Shown here: positions 11,710 through 22,969 of the stretch, piece by piece
Layout: the number at the start of each line of letters is the position of its first letter
Position numbering within the stretch: the first letter of the stretch is position 1
Source of the DNA: Artemisia argyi
Lineage: Eukaryota > Streptophyta > Magnoliopsida > Asterales > Asteraceae
Reading direction: 5' to 3'
Assembly (NCBI GenBank): GCA_030686995.1
Contig: CM060691.1
Location: forward strand, 94,196,743 to 94,260,742
DNA: 64,000 nt
Notes under the pieces: generated by a model
Databases searched by the model: none
What the model saw: the letters and a program-made list of their open reading frames with translations, nothing else
What the model was told of the DNA's origin: nothing
Program-made: the position numbers and the translations under genes

Positions 11710-12054
11710 CTATTCCTTGAGTGATTTAGTCTTGATTCCAAGTTCCTGATTTTCCTTGTTCCTTAGTTCCGGGCAGTCATACTTGAAATGCCCTAAGTTT
11801 CCACATTTGAAGCAACTCCCTGGGATTTTCTGATTTGTGAGTTTCCTACAATTTTCAGTCCGATGACCCTGCTTCTTGCACACTCCACACGTTTTACTGC
11901 AATGATCTTGGTGATATTGATTACACAGGTTGTAGTAAGGTAACTTTCCAATATACCTTCTCTTTGTGTGCGGTTCTGCAGCAAAGGCTCTATTCATTTC
12001 TTGTCCTTTGGGTGATTGTTGCGCAGCATTGCAACCTAGATTGTTGTTCCACAC
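11710..12054 (-). pseudogene. gag: gag remnant with two CCHC zinc knuckles, unit 1
   Basis: This open minus-strand frame of 114 codons contains CGVCKKQGHRTENC and CFKCGNLGHFKYDC, both CX2CX4HX4C nucleic-acid-binding knuckles. A partial cysteine/histidine cluster (CNQYHQDHC) precedes them. This is the arrangement of Tekay-type Gag C-termini. The protein would package the element RNA. The N-terminal gag domain is not recognisable upstream, and the frame ends before pol. In unit 2 the same gene has an in-frame stop at about 19033. Confidence 0.8.
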
Positions 12055-12918
12055 CTTCTGTGGCTAGGATAATAGTAAAAGCTAGTGAGGATATAAATCT
12101 GGTCTAGGGACTTCCTGGTGTCCCTCTGTGTGAAATCAGGTTTGTGGCATCATAAGGTCGAGATAGTCCTGAAGTGGTGTCTAAAGTTGCGCATCTATCA
12201 AATCTTAAATAATGTAGGTTCTGAACCATTTCTGAAGAATCTGCGGATGTTTCTGTTGAGTCCGTGTTATTGGTATTATCTACTAGATGTCATCTAGTTC
12301 ATGGCAGGTGGGAATGGAAAAAGGGAAATGACAATGATGGTACCAGTGAATGAAATACTACCCTCTTTCGCGCTACCTCGCGCCATCCAAAAGGTAAAAC
12401 TAAAGTACACACTGTGGGAAGGCCAATAGTGTAATAAGTAACTAATGGTGGTGATAGTACCTGAGTAGTAAGTGCCCTACTAGTGATGGAAAGAAAACAC
12501 ACTATCTTCCTTGCAATAAGCATCCTAATAAGTCCATTAAGATTAATTCTGAATACACTACCAAAAGGCATTCTATGTACGGGCCGAATGATAAGAAGAC
12601 TCTGTTCCTATGGCAAATCAATAGTACTAATGGTGGTGCAAGTGCAACTGATGGTATAATGGTAGTGGAAGATGACAAGGCATCTTCAATGTCGGAATCC
12701 GATAAAAGGATGTCAGGGTGAGTATCTGAAGACATGTCACTTGTGAACCAGGTCAATAAAATGATATACATATACGGATATGAGTATAAATAACTCGCAC
12801 AGGGTATGTATGAAACAACATGTATCATGATTATGCACTTATGATGAAATGATGAGATGCTATGCTGATGTGGTTATAGTCTAGGGTCCAAGATACATCC
12901 TAGTTCGCTATAACCTTA
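12055..12918 (-). other. Leader and lost gag N-terminal region, unit 1
   Basis: It lies between the PBS and the recognisable zinc knuckles. It holds only short ORFs without recognisable domains. Given its place it should contain the 5' leader and the start of gag, now decayed. The copy in unit 2 is 19088-19951. Confidence 0.45.
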
Positions 12919-12930
12919 GCTCTGATGCCA
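12919..12930 (-). promoter_or_regulatory. tRNA-Met primer-binding site, unit 1
   Basis: The minus strand reads TGGCATCAGAGC three bases inside the LTR end. It matches the 3' end of initiator tRNA-Met with one change (TGGTATCAGAGC in the giant-LTR element). It primes minus-strand DNA synthesis. Confidence 0.9.
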
Positions 12931-12933
12931 ATC

Positions 12934-15481
12934 TGTCACACCCCCAATTTACCTGACTTGCAGCGGAATGGAATACCTGGGGGTGTCTGTCATAGCACCA
13001 CAGTTACAGTTACATTGAACGACCTAAAGTGTCGTTTGGAAAATACTGCATTTGATCATTGAAATAATCCAGAGTTTACAAAATGAGGTCCCCAAGAGGT
13101 GTTGCATGTTTATGAAAAACAAGCCATACTAGATCAAATGTTTACATAAGTGCATGAAATAATGATGAGACGCATCGACTCCGCGACTCCATGAAGGTCC
13201 AAATGCATGTCACATGAGCTACCTTAATAACCTGAAGTACATTGCTAAAACGTCAACACGAATGTTGGTGAATTCCATAGGTTTGTAAAATGTAATGATG
13301 TACGGCCACCACAAGTAAAAGTGCAAGATAAAAATCTCATGAAAATTGTACAATAGCCTTAAGCTCATGACACCGAAGCTATGACTGATGAAACTCTACG
13401 CCCCTCCCGAATGTTCTGCCGAAACATTCAAATGTAAAAGACATGACATGCATCCGCTTACTGTTGGTAATCACTACCACGGATGGAGGCGTCACCCTCG
13501 ATAGATCTATCCACTCACTCTCGCTTAACGGTAAATTAACGGTTCATGATGTTACAGGGGACTTATCACATGGCAAGGTAACTTAAGCTATGTACATGTT
13601 TGAATACTTGGGCTCGTACTAAAATGATTGATGCAATGTATTCCCCCCGTGGGATTTGAAAACAATCAAAAATGTTGAATTGAAAACGGGGCTATGAAAA
13701 CTCACCTTAACTGATGAAACTGTGATGAAATGAAATGAACACCAATGAACAATTAGCTGCCGCAACCCAATATGATGGTACCATGAACATGTAATGAGCT
13801 GAAAAACAAGGCGCGCACACTAGCCGCAACCTAATATGAATGATGAACGATCTACTTTAGATCATGAAATGATGTTATGAATGTCCATGCACATGTTTCC
13901 TATACCACTCTACTCTTTGAAAAAAACACTTGTTGTTATCAAAAGTATATATTCCAAGACTTAGGAAAATATGGCTATTAGAAAAATAAACTAGTTGTAA
14001 TATATATACTTATATATATAGCGTATGTACCAATGTTTGTATTGAAATCCTTGAAATAACGCCTTGTACTAATGAAAATATACTTGTAATCACTAATACA
14101 TCATTAGTTATGAAATTGGGTACTTGGTTAATATTTCTAGAAAATCTAGAATTTAGTACGTAGAAGTATTATTTCTATTAGTGACAAAACGGTCTCATAA
14201 AACTAGTCGCGAAATAGTGAATATTAGGAGTTAGGAAAGAAGCTCAGTAGTTTTGAGTAGATTTTCACCATATCTAAAAAGTCACAGAAGTGAAGTTTGT
14301 CCATACAGGTCTCGATCATAAAGATAATTAGCCGTCAAGTGTGGTGTTTGGGCTGTTTTGGCAGATTCTGGGCAGTTTTCGGGAAAGTTTGGAAGTCCAT
14401 AAGTTGTTCGTTATAAATCCTTTTGACAAACGGCTGGATGTTTTGAAAACTAGGCTGGGCGAACTAACTTTTTGTCAATGATGTAAATTTTCCAGAAATG
14501 AGTTTATCAATGAGTAAATTGGCTCTCAACATGATGTCTTACAAAAACTGTTTTTCTAAGTAATATTTTGCTAAAAAGCTGATGGAAATAAATAGAGTTT
14601 CGCCGATTTTGAAACGTGTATATCTTGGTCGTTATAAGCTTGTTTTCTACGTTCTTTATATCCCCGAAATCGTGGGACAACATACTAATATATTTTTGAT
14701 AAGTCGGGATGGCTAGATCAAGTTTTACACCTCAGATTGCCCATTGAAAATCGTGGGACAGCATGTACAATTTTCAGAAAATAGTTTTCGTCGTTAAACT
14801 TGCAAAGATCATATCTCCTTCGTTATAAACTCGTTTTAATCCATTCTTTCGCCCACGGCTTCGTTTTTTAAAGTATTTTCTAAATCTTTAGCCCAAAGTT
14901 ACCCGGAATCCCCTGATTTTTCTGGATTTACAAAAATGGGACAGCATGTATATATACTTGTTAGAAATCCATTTTTCATGTCCAAAACTAGTTTCTACTT
15001 CAACCAAATCTCTTGTAAACTTCACAAAACTATACTAATCCTACCATACACCTTCTTAGGGTGCCATGGGTTCCTAATGACTAGTAATCAAGTTAATTTA
15101 ACAAGGGAACACCTAAATCACAATCTAGGGTTTGTATGTTCAAAAAGTATAAAAAAATAAAGTGGTATAACTAGTTTGTGCATGAAATTAAGCATGAATA
15201 CCATAAGATACATATGTTAATTAAATGAAAACATGAAAATAAATTTGAATACCCGTAAACTAAATTTACGATGAAATGTGTAATGCACGTGAATGATGAA
15301 ATCTTTTCCCGCAATGAATAGTGTTCCGTGAATAGTAAAATTTCTGAATGCTTCTCGGAATGTCAAACTGACACCAAAAATGATGAATAGTAAAATGATG
15401 AATAGTGTTTTGATGAATAGTGTTTGATGAATAGTATTTTTCCAAAGTTCGGGAAATGACCTGAAATGGTGAGTTGTGACA
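12934..15481 (-). repeat. Middle LTR, 2548 bp, mosaic of the outer two
   Basis: It matches the right LTR at the three left markers (12964, 12977, 13516) and the left LTR at all eight later markers from 13690 on. I find no private difference. This is the structure expected from unequal crossing-over between the two LTRs of one original insertion. See findings. Confidence 0.95.
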
Positions 15482-15723
15482 GTCTTCCCCTCTAAAAGGA
15501 ACTTCGTCCCGAAGTTCAGTTTATGTTGGTCTCTGAGAATGTATTGATGAAAAGGTGATGATATTCGAGAATTCCAGCGAACTCTAACGATAGGAATTCG
15601 ACTCTGTTTCAACTGCTTGACCACACGGTCCATGATTTCTGTTGGTTCTCTTACAAGGTCTGAGATTGTCATTTGGGTTGGATCCCTTCCAATGGAATCA
15701 TGAGTGACTCATCTGAAAGTCAT
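15482..15723 (-). pseudogene. PPT and chromodomain remnant, unit 2
   Basis: This is an identical copy of 8449-8700, shifted by 7033 bp. It has the same TAGAGGGGAAGAC tract beside the LTR, the same chromodomain-start residues and the same loss of the domain end. Confidence 0.75.
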
Positions 15724-16189
15724 TTTTGGGGATCTGAAAATGTGAAATATGTTCGTGTAATCCTGTTGTTCTCTGACAATGTTCAAGTCTGACGGCCACT
15801 ATGCCTTCTCTGTCAAAATATATAAAGGGTCCAGTGTATAATGGTGTAACTTTCCAAGTTTTCTGAACGATAACATGCCTTTCCTAGGCAGAACTTTCTG
15901 CTAACTCTGCAGAACTTGAAGTTTTAATGGTTCACGACTTATTGAACTTGTAACTGATTCTTGACTTGTAGAAAATTTCTGGTTATCTCATGAATGCCTA
16001 CTGAACTAATGAGTTGAGCTTTTTCCAAGTTTAGCCCATCAATAGATGGTCTGCGCTTCTTAATGTTTTAAATGTGATACTGGTAATATATACTGCTGAA
16101 TTCTGCCAGAACTCAAGTTTGTATGCTAGTTGGTCGATTCTAAAATGAATCTTAAATGGTCCAATATGCTAAAGGTTCAACTTCTCTTG

Positions 16190-16533
16190 TTATCCAATTT
16201 GTATCATGCCAATCCAAGGCATAGCTTTTAACTTAGTTTGTTCTCCCACTTGAATCTGAATGGTTTGTTGTTCAGGATATCCAATCCAAATGATGTGTGT
16301 TATGTGCCAACCTAACTTCTGCCAGTTTCCCGTTGTTGGTGTGATAACTATTGTTGTAGATGAATTTGATTTATGTTGAGTGATTAGTCCAACCATTTAC
16401 AGGGTCAATCACTCATGCTCTGAGCATACCTTCCTATGTTTGAATTGTTCTCTCGCTTTGACCATCGTTCTGAGGGTGATAGGTGATGTTCACATCTAAA
16501 TGGGTTTCTGAAGGAAATCCTGAAATGATTACC
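16190..16533 (-). pseudogene. Ty3 integrase fragment, unit 2
   Basis: This copy of 9157-9500 has the same YHPQNDGQSERTIQT block and the same stops. The stops therefore predate the tandem duplication. Confidence 0.75.
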
Positions 16534-16587
16534 TGAAGTCCACGGTGAATTCGGTTTTCTTAACAGAAACAACTGAAATGGGTACAA

Positions 16588-18742
16588 TAAACCTTTGTGA
16601 CTAATTCCATAACGTTCGGTCCTTCAAACTTGGCGTTATCTGAAGGGATAGAATATAGGTAACAATTTGATTCCTTGTGTTTTGTTCCAACGGATGATAA
16701 GACATATGTCCTTCTTTGTCTAGTGGGTTTGGTCTTCACTACTGAAGTTCGTGATCAATTTGTGATGTTCCTCCTAATTCCTTCATCACATATTCCAAAT
16801 ATTCTTTATTGTCAAGTCACAAATCCTAAATGCATAAGCGATGTTGTAGGGAAAGTGGTTCTGAAAATTTGTCTCGCGATTGTGAGTTTTGGTTGAAATC
16901 TTTTTCTGAATAAACGAATTTAGAAAATGGAGCAAATGATTTACTGGGTAATATTTTCTTGATGATTCAAAATCCAGTAGTTATGAAATAGGAACTGTTT
17001 TCAAACATGTTGTGATTAAGACTGCTTACCAAAGTTTGATGTCTATGTATATTTCTCATTGTACAATAGTGTTGCTAAAGATTGACCAAAAAGGATCGTA
17101 CTTGTTCAAAATAGGAATTTCAGAAATCATTTTTCCACAAGGTAGGTGATTTATGTAAACGCATCAACTTTATTTAAAAGTGAAAACACTAACAAGGATA
17201 AAATGGTAGAATAGGAAATGTTCGCTTAAATGCATAGATGTCTAACACTTAGTTCCTGAGGTTGGATAATGTCTATTGATGGTTATCTGGCATAACTACA
17301 AGCACAGGTATTTAGACTAACTTAAGTCCTGAAATAGTTTATCGTTGTAATTGGCAAGACGAAGGTATCACTTGATGTTGTGTCGATGAATGTCTATTCT
17401 GTTTTCCCATGTAGATGAGGAGATATGTTCCGGTTTGATCCCTTGCTTGGTATGAAGGTGAGGTTATCTGAAATTTCTAGTGACATAAGGCCGTAGAGGA
17501 AATTACATCGATATTCTTGATTCAAACAATTGTCCTTTGTGAAAACTTACTGCAAGAAAGTTTATGTATGGATGAGGCCATGTTTAAATGAAATGCTCTA
17601 CAGTCTCAATTAGAAGCTTGGTTTATTTCTATTGTGTTGTCCTGCGGACATCTATATTGAGTTCAATCCTGTAGCTCAGTCTAGCTAGTACCCTTAAACG
17701 ATAGAATTCGACAACTAAGTCAGAGATGGTGATTCGGATAGTCTCACAGTATCTTTGGATTGTTGTTGAGTTATGAATTCTCTCTCTATATACTTCTAGT
17801 TCTGGTTAGTAGTTCTGTAATCCTTTCATTGCTTTTATTGTATAAAGGAATCCTGCATGTAATTGATATGGAAAGTCTCTTCTAGGGAAGTCAATGGGAA
17901 AATCCAACTTAATGTCTGAATGAGTGACTGGTGGGGTAAGTATCCAGGGATAGTTCGGCAAAAGGGATGTTTATGAAAGAATTCCTTTGTTTACAAAACT
18001 TTTGGATGAAGATTGTTATTAACAATCCTTTGAAAAGGTAATTATTTCCTTCATGGCATAATCCTTCCTGAATTTTACATAGGTGATCAGGCTATGTATA
18101 ATTGAGGACTAATGATGCGATGTTGGATTTTGTCAAAATATCATAACTTTTCTCAAAAGTTTTAGATGGTGTTCAACGCATTGTTATTAAAATGGTATCC
18201 TGATGTTTCCTTTCAAGTAACATGAAAATTGCTTCGCGTAATAATAGTAAATACTTGGTGTAACGACAGAAAAATCAATGTATAGGAAGGTAATAAAATA
18301 GCTTACTTCAGAAAATTTTTCTGTAAAACAGTTTCCCCATATGATAGTAAAATAGCTTGAATGGTGCATTGGATACGTGGGTGAATCTTGTCAAATGGTA
18401 ATAGTCTACTAGTTCGTCAAATACGAAATCAACCTAATACCTGATGAGACAATGCTAAAATGTTGCTAAACGGTTGAAGTCTGAGCAAATGGAATAGAAA
18501 ATGGAGTAAACGAAGGTTATGATTATCACCTAGGTAACAAAGGATAGATACTACATTGGATAGGAAAGTGCTTAATACCACTAGGTCATGTCATCGTACC
18601 AACGGTAAGTACAAAAGGAAAGATACAACCCTAAAGGGCTCGAACTACGGTTTTTATATTGAAACAAAGCTCCTCCTGCTGAAGCATTGTTGTTATCCTT
18701 GATGTTGCTAATATCCTGACGGTTCTCTTTCAACAGCTCACG
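16588..18742 (-). other. Degenerate pol region, unit 2
   Basis: It copies 9555-11709 and contains no recognisable protease, RT or RNase H motif. Confidence 0.5.
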
Positions 18743-19087
18743 CTATTCCTTGAGTGATTTAGTCTTGATTCCAAGTTCCTGATTTTCCTTGTTCCTTAGT
18801 TCCGGGCAGTCATACTTGAAATGCCCTAAGTTTCCACATTTGAAGCAACTCCCTGGGATTTTCTGATTTGTGAGTTTCCTACAATTTTCAGTCCGATGAC
18901 CCTGCTTCTTGCACACTCCACACGTTTTACTGCAATGATCTTGGTGATATTGATTACACAGGTTGTAGTAAGGTAACTTTCCAATATACCTTCTCTTTGT
19001 GTGCGGTTCTGCAGCAAAGGCTCTATTCATTTCTTATCCTTTGGGTGATTGTTGCGCAGCATTGCAACCTAGATTGTTGTTCCACAC
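18743..19087 (-). pseudogene. gag: gag remnant with two CCHC knuckles, unit 2
   Basis: This copy of 11710-12054 has both zinc knuckles intact. A single G-to-A change (plus strand, about 19033; ttgtcc in unit 1, ttatcc here) creates a stop in the minus-strand frame, leaving 95 codons after an internal ATG. It is the one difference I noticed between the two internal regions. Confidence 0.8.
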
Positions 19088-19951
19088 CTTCTGTGGCTAG
19101 GATAATAGTAAAAGCTAGTGAGGATATAAATCTGGTCTAGGGACTTCCTGGTGTCCCTCTGTGTGAAATCAGGTTTGTGGCATCATAAGGTCGAGATAGT
19201 CCTGAAGTGGTGTCTAAAGTTGCGCATCTATCAAATCTTAAATAATGTAGGTTCTGAACCATTTCTGAAGAATCTGCGGATGTTTCTGTTGAGTCCGTGT
19301 TATTGGTATTATCTACTAGATGTCATCTAGTTCATGGCAGGTGGGAATGGAAAAAGGGAAATGACAATGATGGTACCAGTGAATGAAATACTACCCTCTT
19401 TCGCGCTACCTCGCGCCATCCAAAAGGTAAAACTAAAGTACACACTGTGGGAAGGCCAATAGTGTAATAAGTAACTAATGGTGGTGATAGTACCTGAGTA
19501 GTAAGTGCCCTACTAGTGATGGAAAGAAAACACACTATCTTCCTTGCAATAAGCATCCTAATAAGTCCATTAAGATTAATTCTGAATACACTACCAAAAG
19601 GCATTCTATGTACGGGCCGAATGATAAGAAGACTCTGTTCCTATGGCAAATCAATAGTACTAATGGTGGTGCAAGTGCAACTGATGGTATAATGGTAGTG
19701 GAAGATGACAAGGCATCTTCAATGTCGGAATCCGATAAAAGGATGTCAGGGTGAGTATCTGAAGACATGTCACTTGTGAACCAGGTCAATAAAATGATAT
19801 ACATATACGGATATGAGTATAAATAACTCGCACAGGGTATGTATGAAACAACATGTATCATGATTATGCACTTATGATGAAATGATGAGATGCTATGCTG
19901 ATGTGGTTATAGTCTAGGGTCCAAGATACATCCTAGTTCGCTATAACCTTA

Positions 19952-19963
19952 GCTCTGATGCCA
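19952..19963 (-). promoter_or_regulatory. tRNA-Met primer-binding site, unit 2
   Basis: It reads TGGCATCAGAGC on the minus strand, three bases inside the right LTR, identical to unit 1. Confidence 0.9.
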
Positions 19964-19966
19964 ATC

Positions 19967-22512
19967 TGTCACACCCCCAATTTACCTGACTTGCAGCGGA
20001 ATGGAATACCTGGGGGTGTCTGTCATAGCACCACAGTTACAGTTACATTGAACGACCTAAAGTGTCGTTTGGAAAATACTGCATTTGATCATTGAAATAA
20101 TCCAGAGTTTACAAAATGAGGTCCCCAAGAGGTGTTGCATGTTTATGAAAAACAAGCCATACTAGATCAAATGTTTACATAAGTGCATGAAATAATGATG
20201 AGACGCATCGACTCCGCGACTCCATGAAGGTCCAAATGCATGTCACATGAGCTACCTTAATAACCTGAAGTACATTGCTAAAACGTCAACACGAATGTTG
20301 GTGAATTCCATAGGTTTGTAAAATGTAATGATGTACGGCCACCACAAGTAAAAGTGCAAGATAAAAATCTCATGAAAATTGTACAATAGCCTTAAGCTCA
20401 TGACACCGAAGCTATGACTGATGAAACTCTACGCCCCTCCCGAATGTTCTGCCGAAACATTCAAATGTAAAAGACATGACATGCATCCGCTTACTGTTGG
20501 TAATCACTACCACGGATGGAGGCGTCACCCTCGATAGATCTATCCACTCACTCTCGCTTAACGGTAAATTAACGGTTCATGATGTTACAGGGGACTTATC
20601 ACATGGCAAGGTAACTTAAGCTATGTACATGTTTGAATACTTGGGCTCGTACTAAAATGATTGATGCAATGTATTCCCCCCGTGGGATTTGAAAACAATC
20701 AAAAATGTTGAATTGAAAACGGAGCTATGAAAACTCACCTTAACTGATGAAACTGTGATGAAATGAAATGAACACCAATGAACAATTAGCTGCCGCAACC
20801 CAATATGATGGTACCATGAACATGTAATGAGCTGAAAAACAAGGCGCGCACACTAGCCGCAACCTAATATGAATGATGAACGATCTACTTTAGATCATGA
20901 AATGATGTTATGAATGTCCATGCACATGTTTCCTATACCACTCTACTCTTTGAAAAAAACACTTGTTGTTATCAAAAGTATATATTCCAAGACTTAGGAA
21001 AATATGGCTATTAGAAAAATAAACTAGTTGTAATATATATACTTATATATATATCGTATGTACCAATGTTTGTATTGAAATCCTTGAAATAACGCCTTGT
21101 ACTAATGAAAATATACTTGTAATCACTAATACATCATTAGTTATGAAATTGGGTACTTGGTTAATATTTCTAGAAAATCTAGAATTTAGTACGTAGAAGT
21201 ATTATTTCTATTAGTGACAAAACGGTCTCATAAAACTAGTCGCGAAATAGTGAATATTAGGAGTTAGGAAAGAAGCTCAGTAGTTTTGAGAAGATTTTCA
21301 CCATATCTAAAAAGTCACAGAAGTGAAGTTTGTCCATACAGGTCTCGATCATAAAGATAATTAGCCGTCAAGTGTGGTGTTTGGGCTGTTTTGGCAGGTT
21401 CTGGGCAGTTTTCGGGAAAGTTTGGAAGTCCATAAGTTGTTCGTTATAAATCCTTTTGACAAACGGCTGGATGTTTTGAAAACTAGGCTGGGCGAACTAA
21501 CTTTTTGTCAATGATGTAAATTTTCCAGAAATGAGTTTATCAATGAGTAAATTGGCTCTCAACATGATGTCTTACAAAAACTGTTTCTAAGTAATATTTT
21601 GCTAAAAAGCTGATGGAAATAAATAGAGTTTCGCCGATTTTGAAACGTGTATATCTTGGTCGTTATAAGCTTGTTTTCTACGTTCTTTATATCCCCGAAA
21701 TCGTGGGACAACATACTAATATATTTTTGATAAGTCGGGATGGCTAGATCAAGTTTTACACCTCAGATTGCCCATTGAAAATCGTGGGACAGCATGTACA
21801 ATTTTCAGAAAATAGTTTTCGTCGTTAAACTTGCAAAGATCATATCTCCTTCGTTATAAACTCGTTTTAATCCATTCTTTCGCCCACGGCTTCGTTTTTG
21901 AAAGTATTTTCTAAATCTTTAGCCCAAAGTTACCCGGAATCCCCTGATTTTTCTGGATTTACAAAAATGGGACAGCATGTATATATACTTGTTAGAAATC
22001 CATTTTTCATGTCCAAAACTAGTTTCTACTTCAACCAAATCTCTTGTAAACTTCACAAAACTATACTAATCCTACCATACACCTTCTTAGGGTGCCATGG
22101 GTTCCTAATGACTAGTAATCAAGTTAATTTAACAAGGGAACACCTAAATCACAATCTAGGGTTTGTATGTTCAAAAAGTATAAAAAAATAAAGTTGTATA
22201 ACTAGTTTGTGCATGAAATTAAGCATGAATACCATAAGATACATATGTTAATTAGATGAAAACATGAAAATAAATTTGAATACCCGTAAACTAAATTTAC
22301 GATGAAATGTGTAATGCACGTGAATGATGAAATCTTTTCCCGCAATGAATAGTGTTCCGTGAATAGTAAAATTTCTGAATGCTTCTCGGAATGTCAAACT
22401 GACACCAAAAATGATGAATAGTAAAATGATGAATAGTGTTTTGATGAATAGTGTTTGATGAATAGTATTTTTCCAAAGTTCGGGAAATGACCTGAAATGG
22501 TGAGTTGTGACA
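19967..22512 (-). repeat. Right LTR (5' LTR of the array), 2546 bp
   Basis: It carries private changes at 20723, 21054, 21291, 21398, 21900, 22195 and 22255, and a 2-bp loss near 21584. It ends at 22512 and is followed by the ttaca target duplication. Confidence 0.95.
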
Positions 22513-22964
22513 TTACACCACATTCTTACTTGCTTTATTTTAACTTTTTAATGAATGACTAAGTGTCACCCTAGTAAATTTGCACTATTTTGACTTTACA
22601 TAAGTCAATTAGTGACTAATACAATTTAACATTCCCATCTTTACTATAATTATCTTATTACTCTTTTAACATATTTACTTTAATACCCTACCTTCTCTAC
22701 TTCATTTTAAGGATTTCCACACAATATTAGGGGTCACTTGGGAAATCTTAAGTTATTTTGACTCTCACAGGTCAAAATTCACTAATTCCTTCGCATTCTA
22801 CCATGGTCATTTCAATATTCCATTAAAGTTTTTATTAAATGGCCTTGTTTCCTCTACTTCTTTCTAATAATTTCTTGTCAAAGACTACAACTCTCATAGG
22901 GATTTTCAACACTTTTACTTAATAAAGTCAAACTTTAACTTACATCGTGGCATTTACACATAAG
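22513..22964 (-). mobile_element. Outer Ty3-like element, middle fragment
   Basis: This non-coding stretch lies between the tandem array and the giant-LTR element. Removing both insertions with one target copy each joins it to 5613-5900 on the left and 29580-31304 on the right. No ORF or recognisable domain is present. Confidence 0.55.
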
Positions 22965-22969
22965 GGTGC

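Larger units (their letters stand above)
5901..22512 (-). mobile_element. Tandem Tekay-like chromovirus array: LTR-internal-LTR-internal-LTR
   Basis: Three LTRs (5901-8448, 12934-15481, 19967-22512) alternate with two almost identical internal regions, with a repeat period of exactly 7033 bp. Only the outer edges carry a target duplication: ttaca at 5896-5900 and 22513-22517. So one insertion later became a tandem array. Both internal regions have a tRNA-Met PBS and a PPT on the minus strand. They keep broken gag, integrase and chromodomain remnants. No intact reverse transcriptase is visible, so the element is defective. The chromodomain remnant, PBS type and LTR style place it in the Tekay/Del chromovirus group of Ty3/gypsy. 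Confidence 0.93.

Noticed and set aside
12299..12828. Two overlapping minus-strand ORFs near the PBS of the array
   Set aside because: They could be gag leader remnants, but no motif is present and they overlap in different frames; not called as genes.
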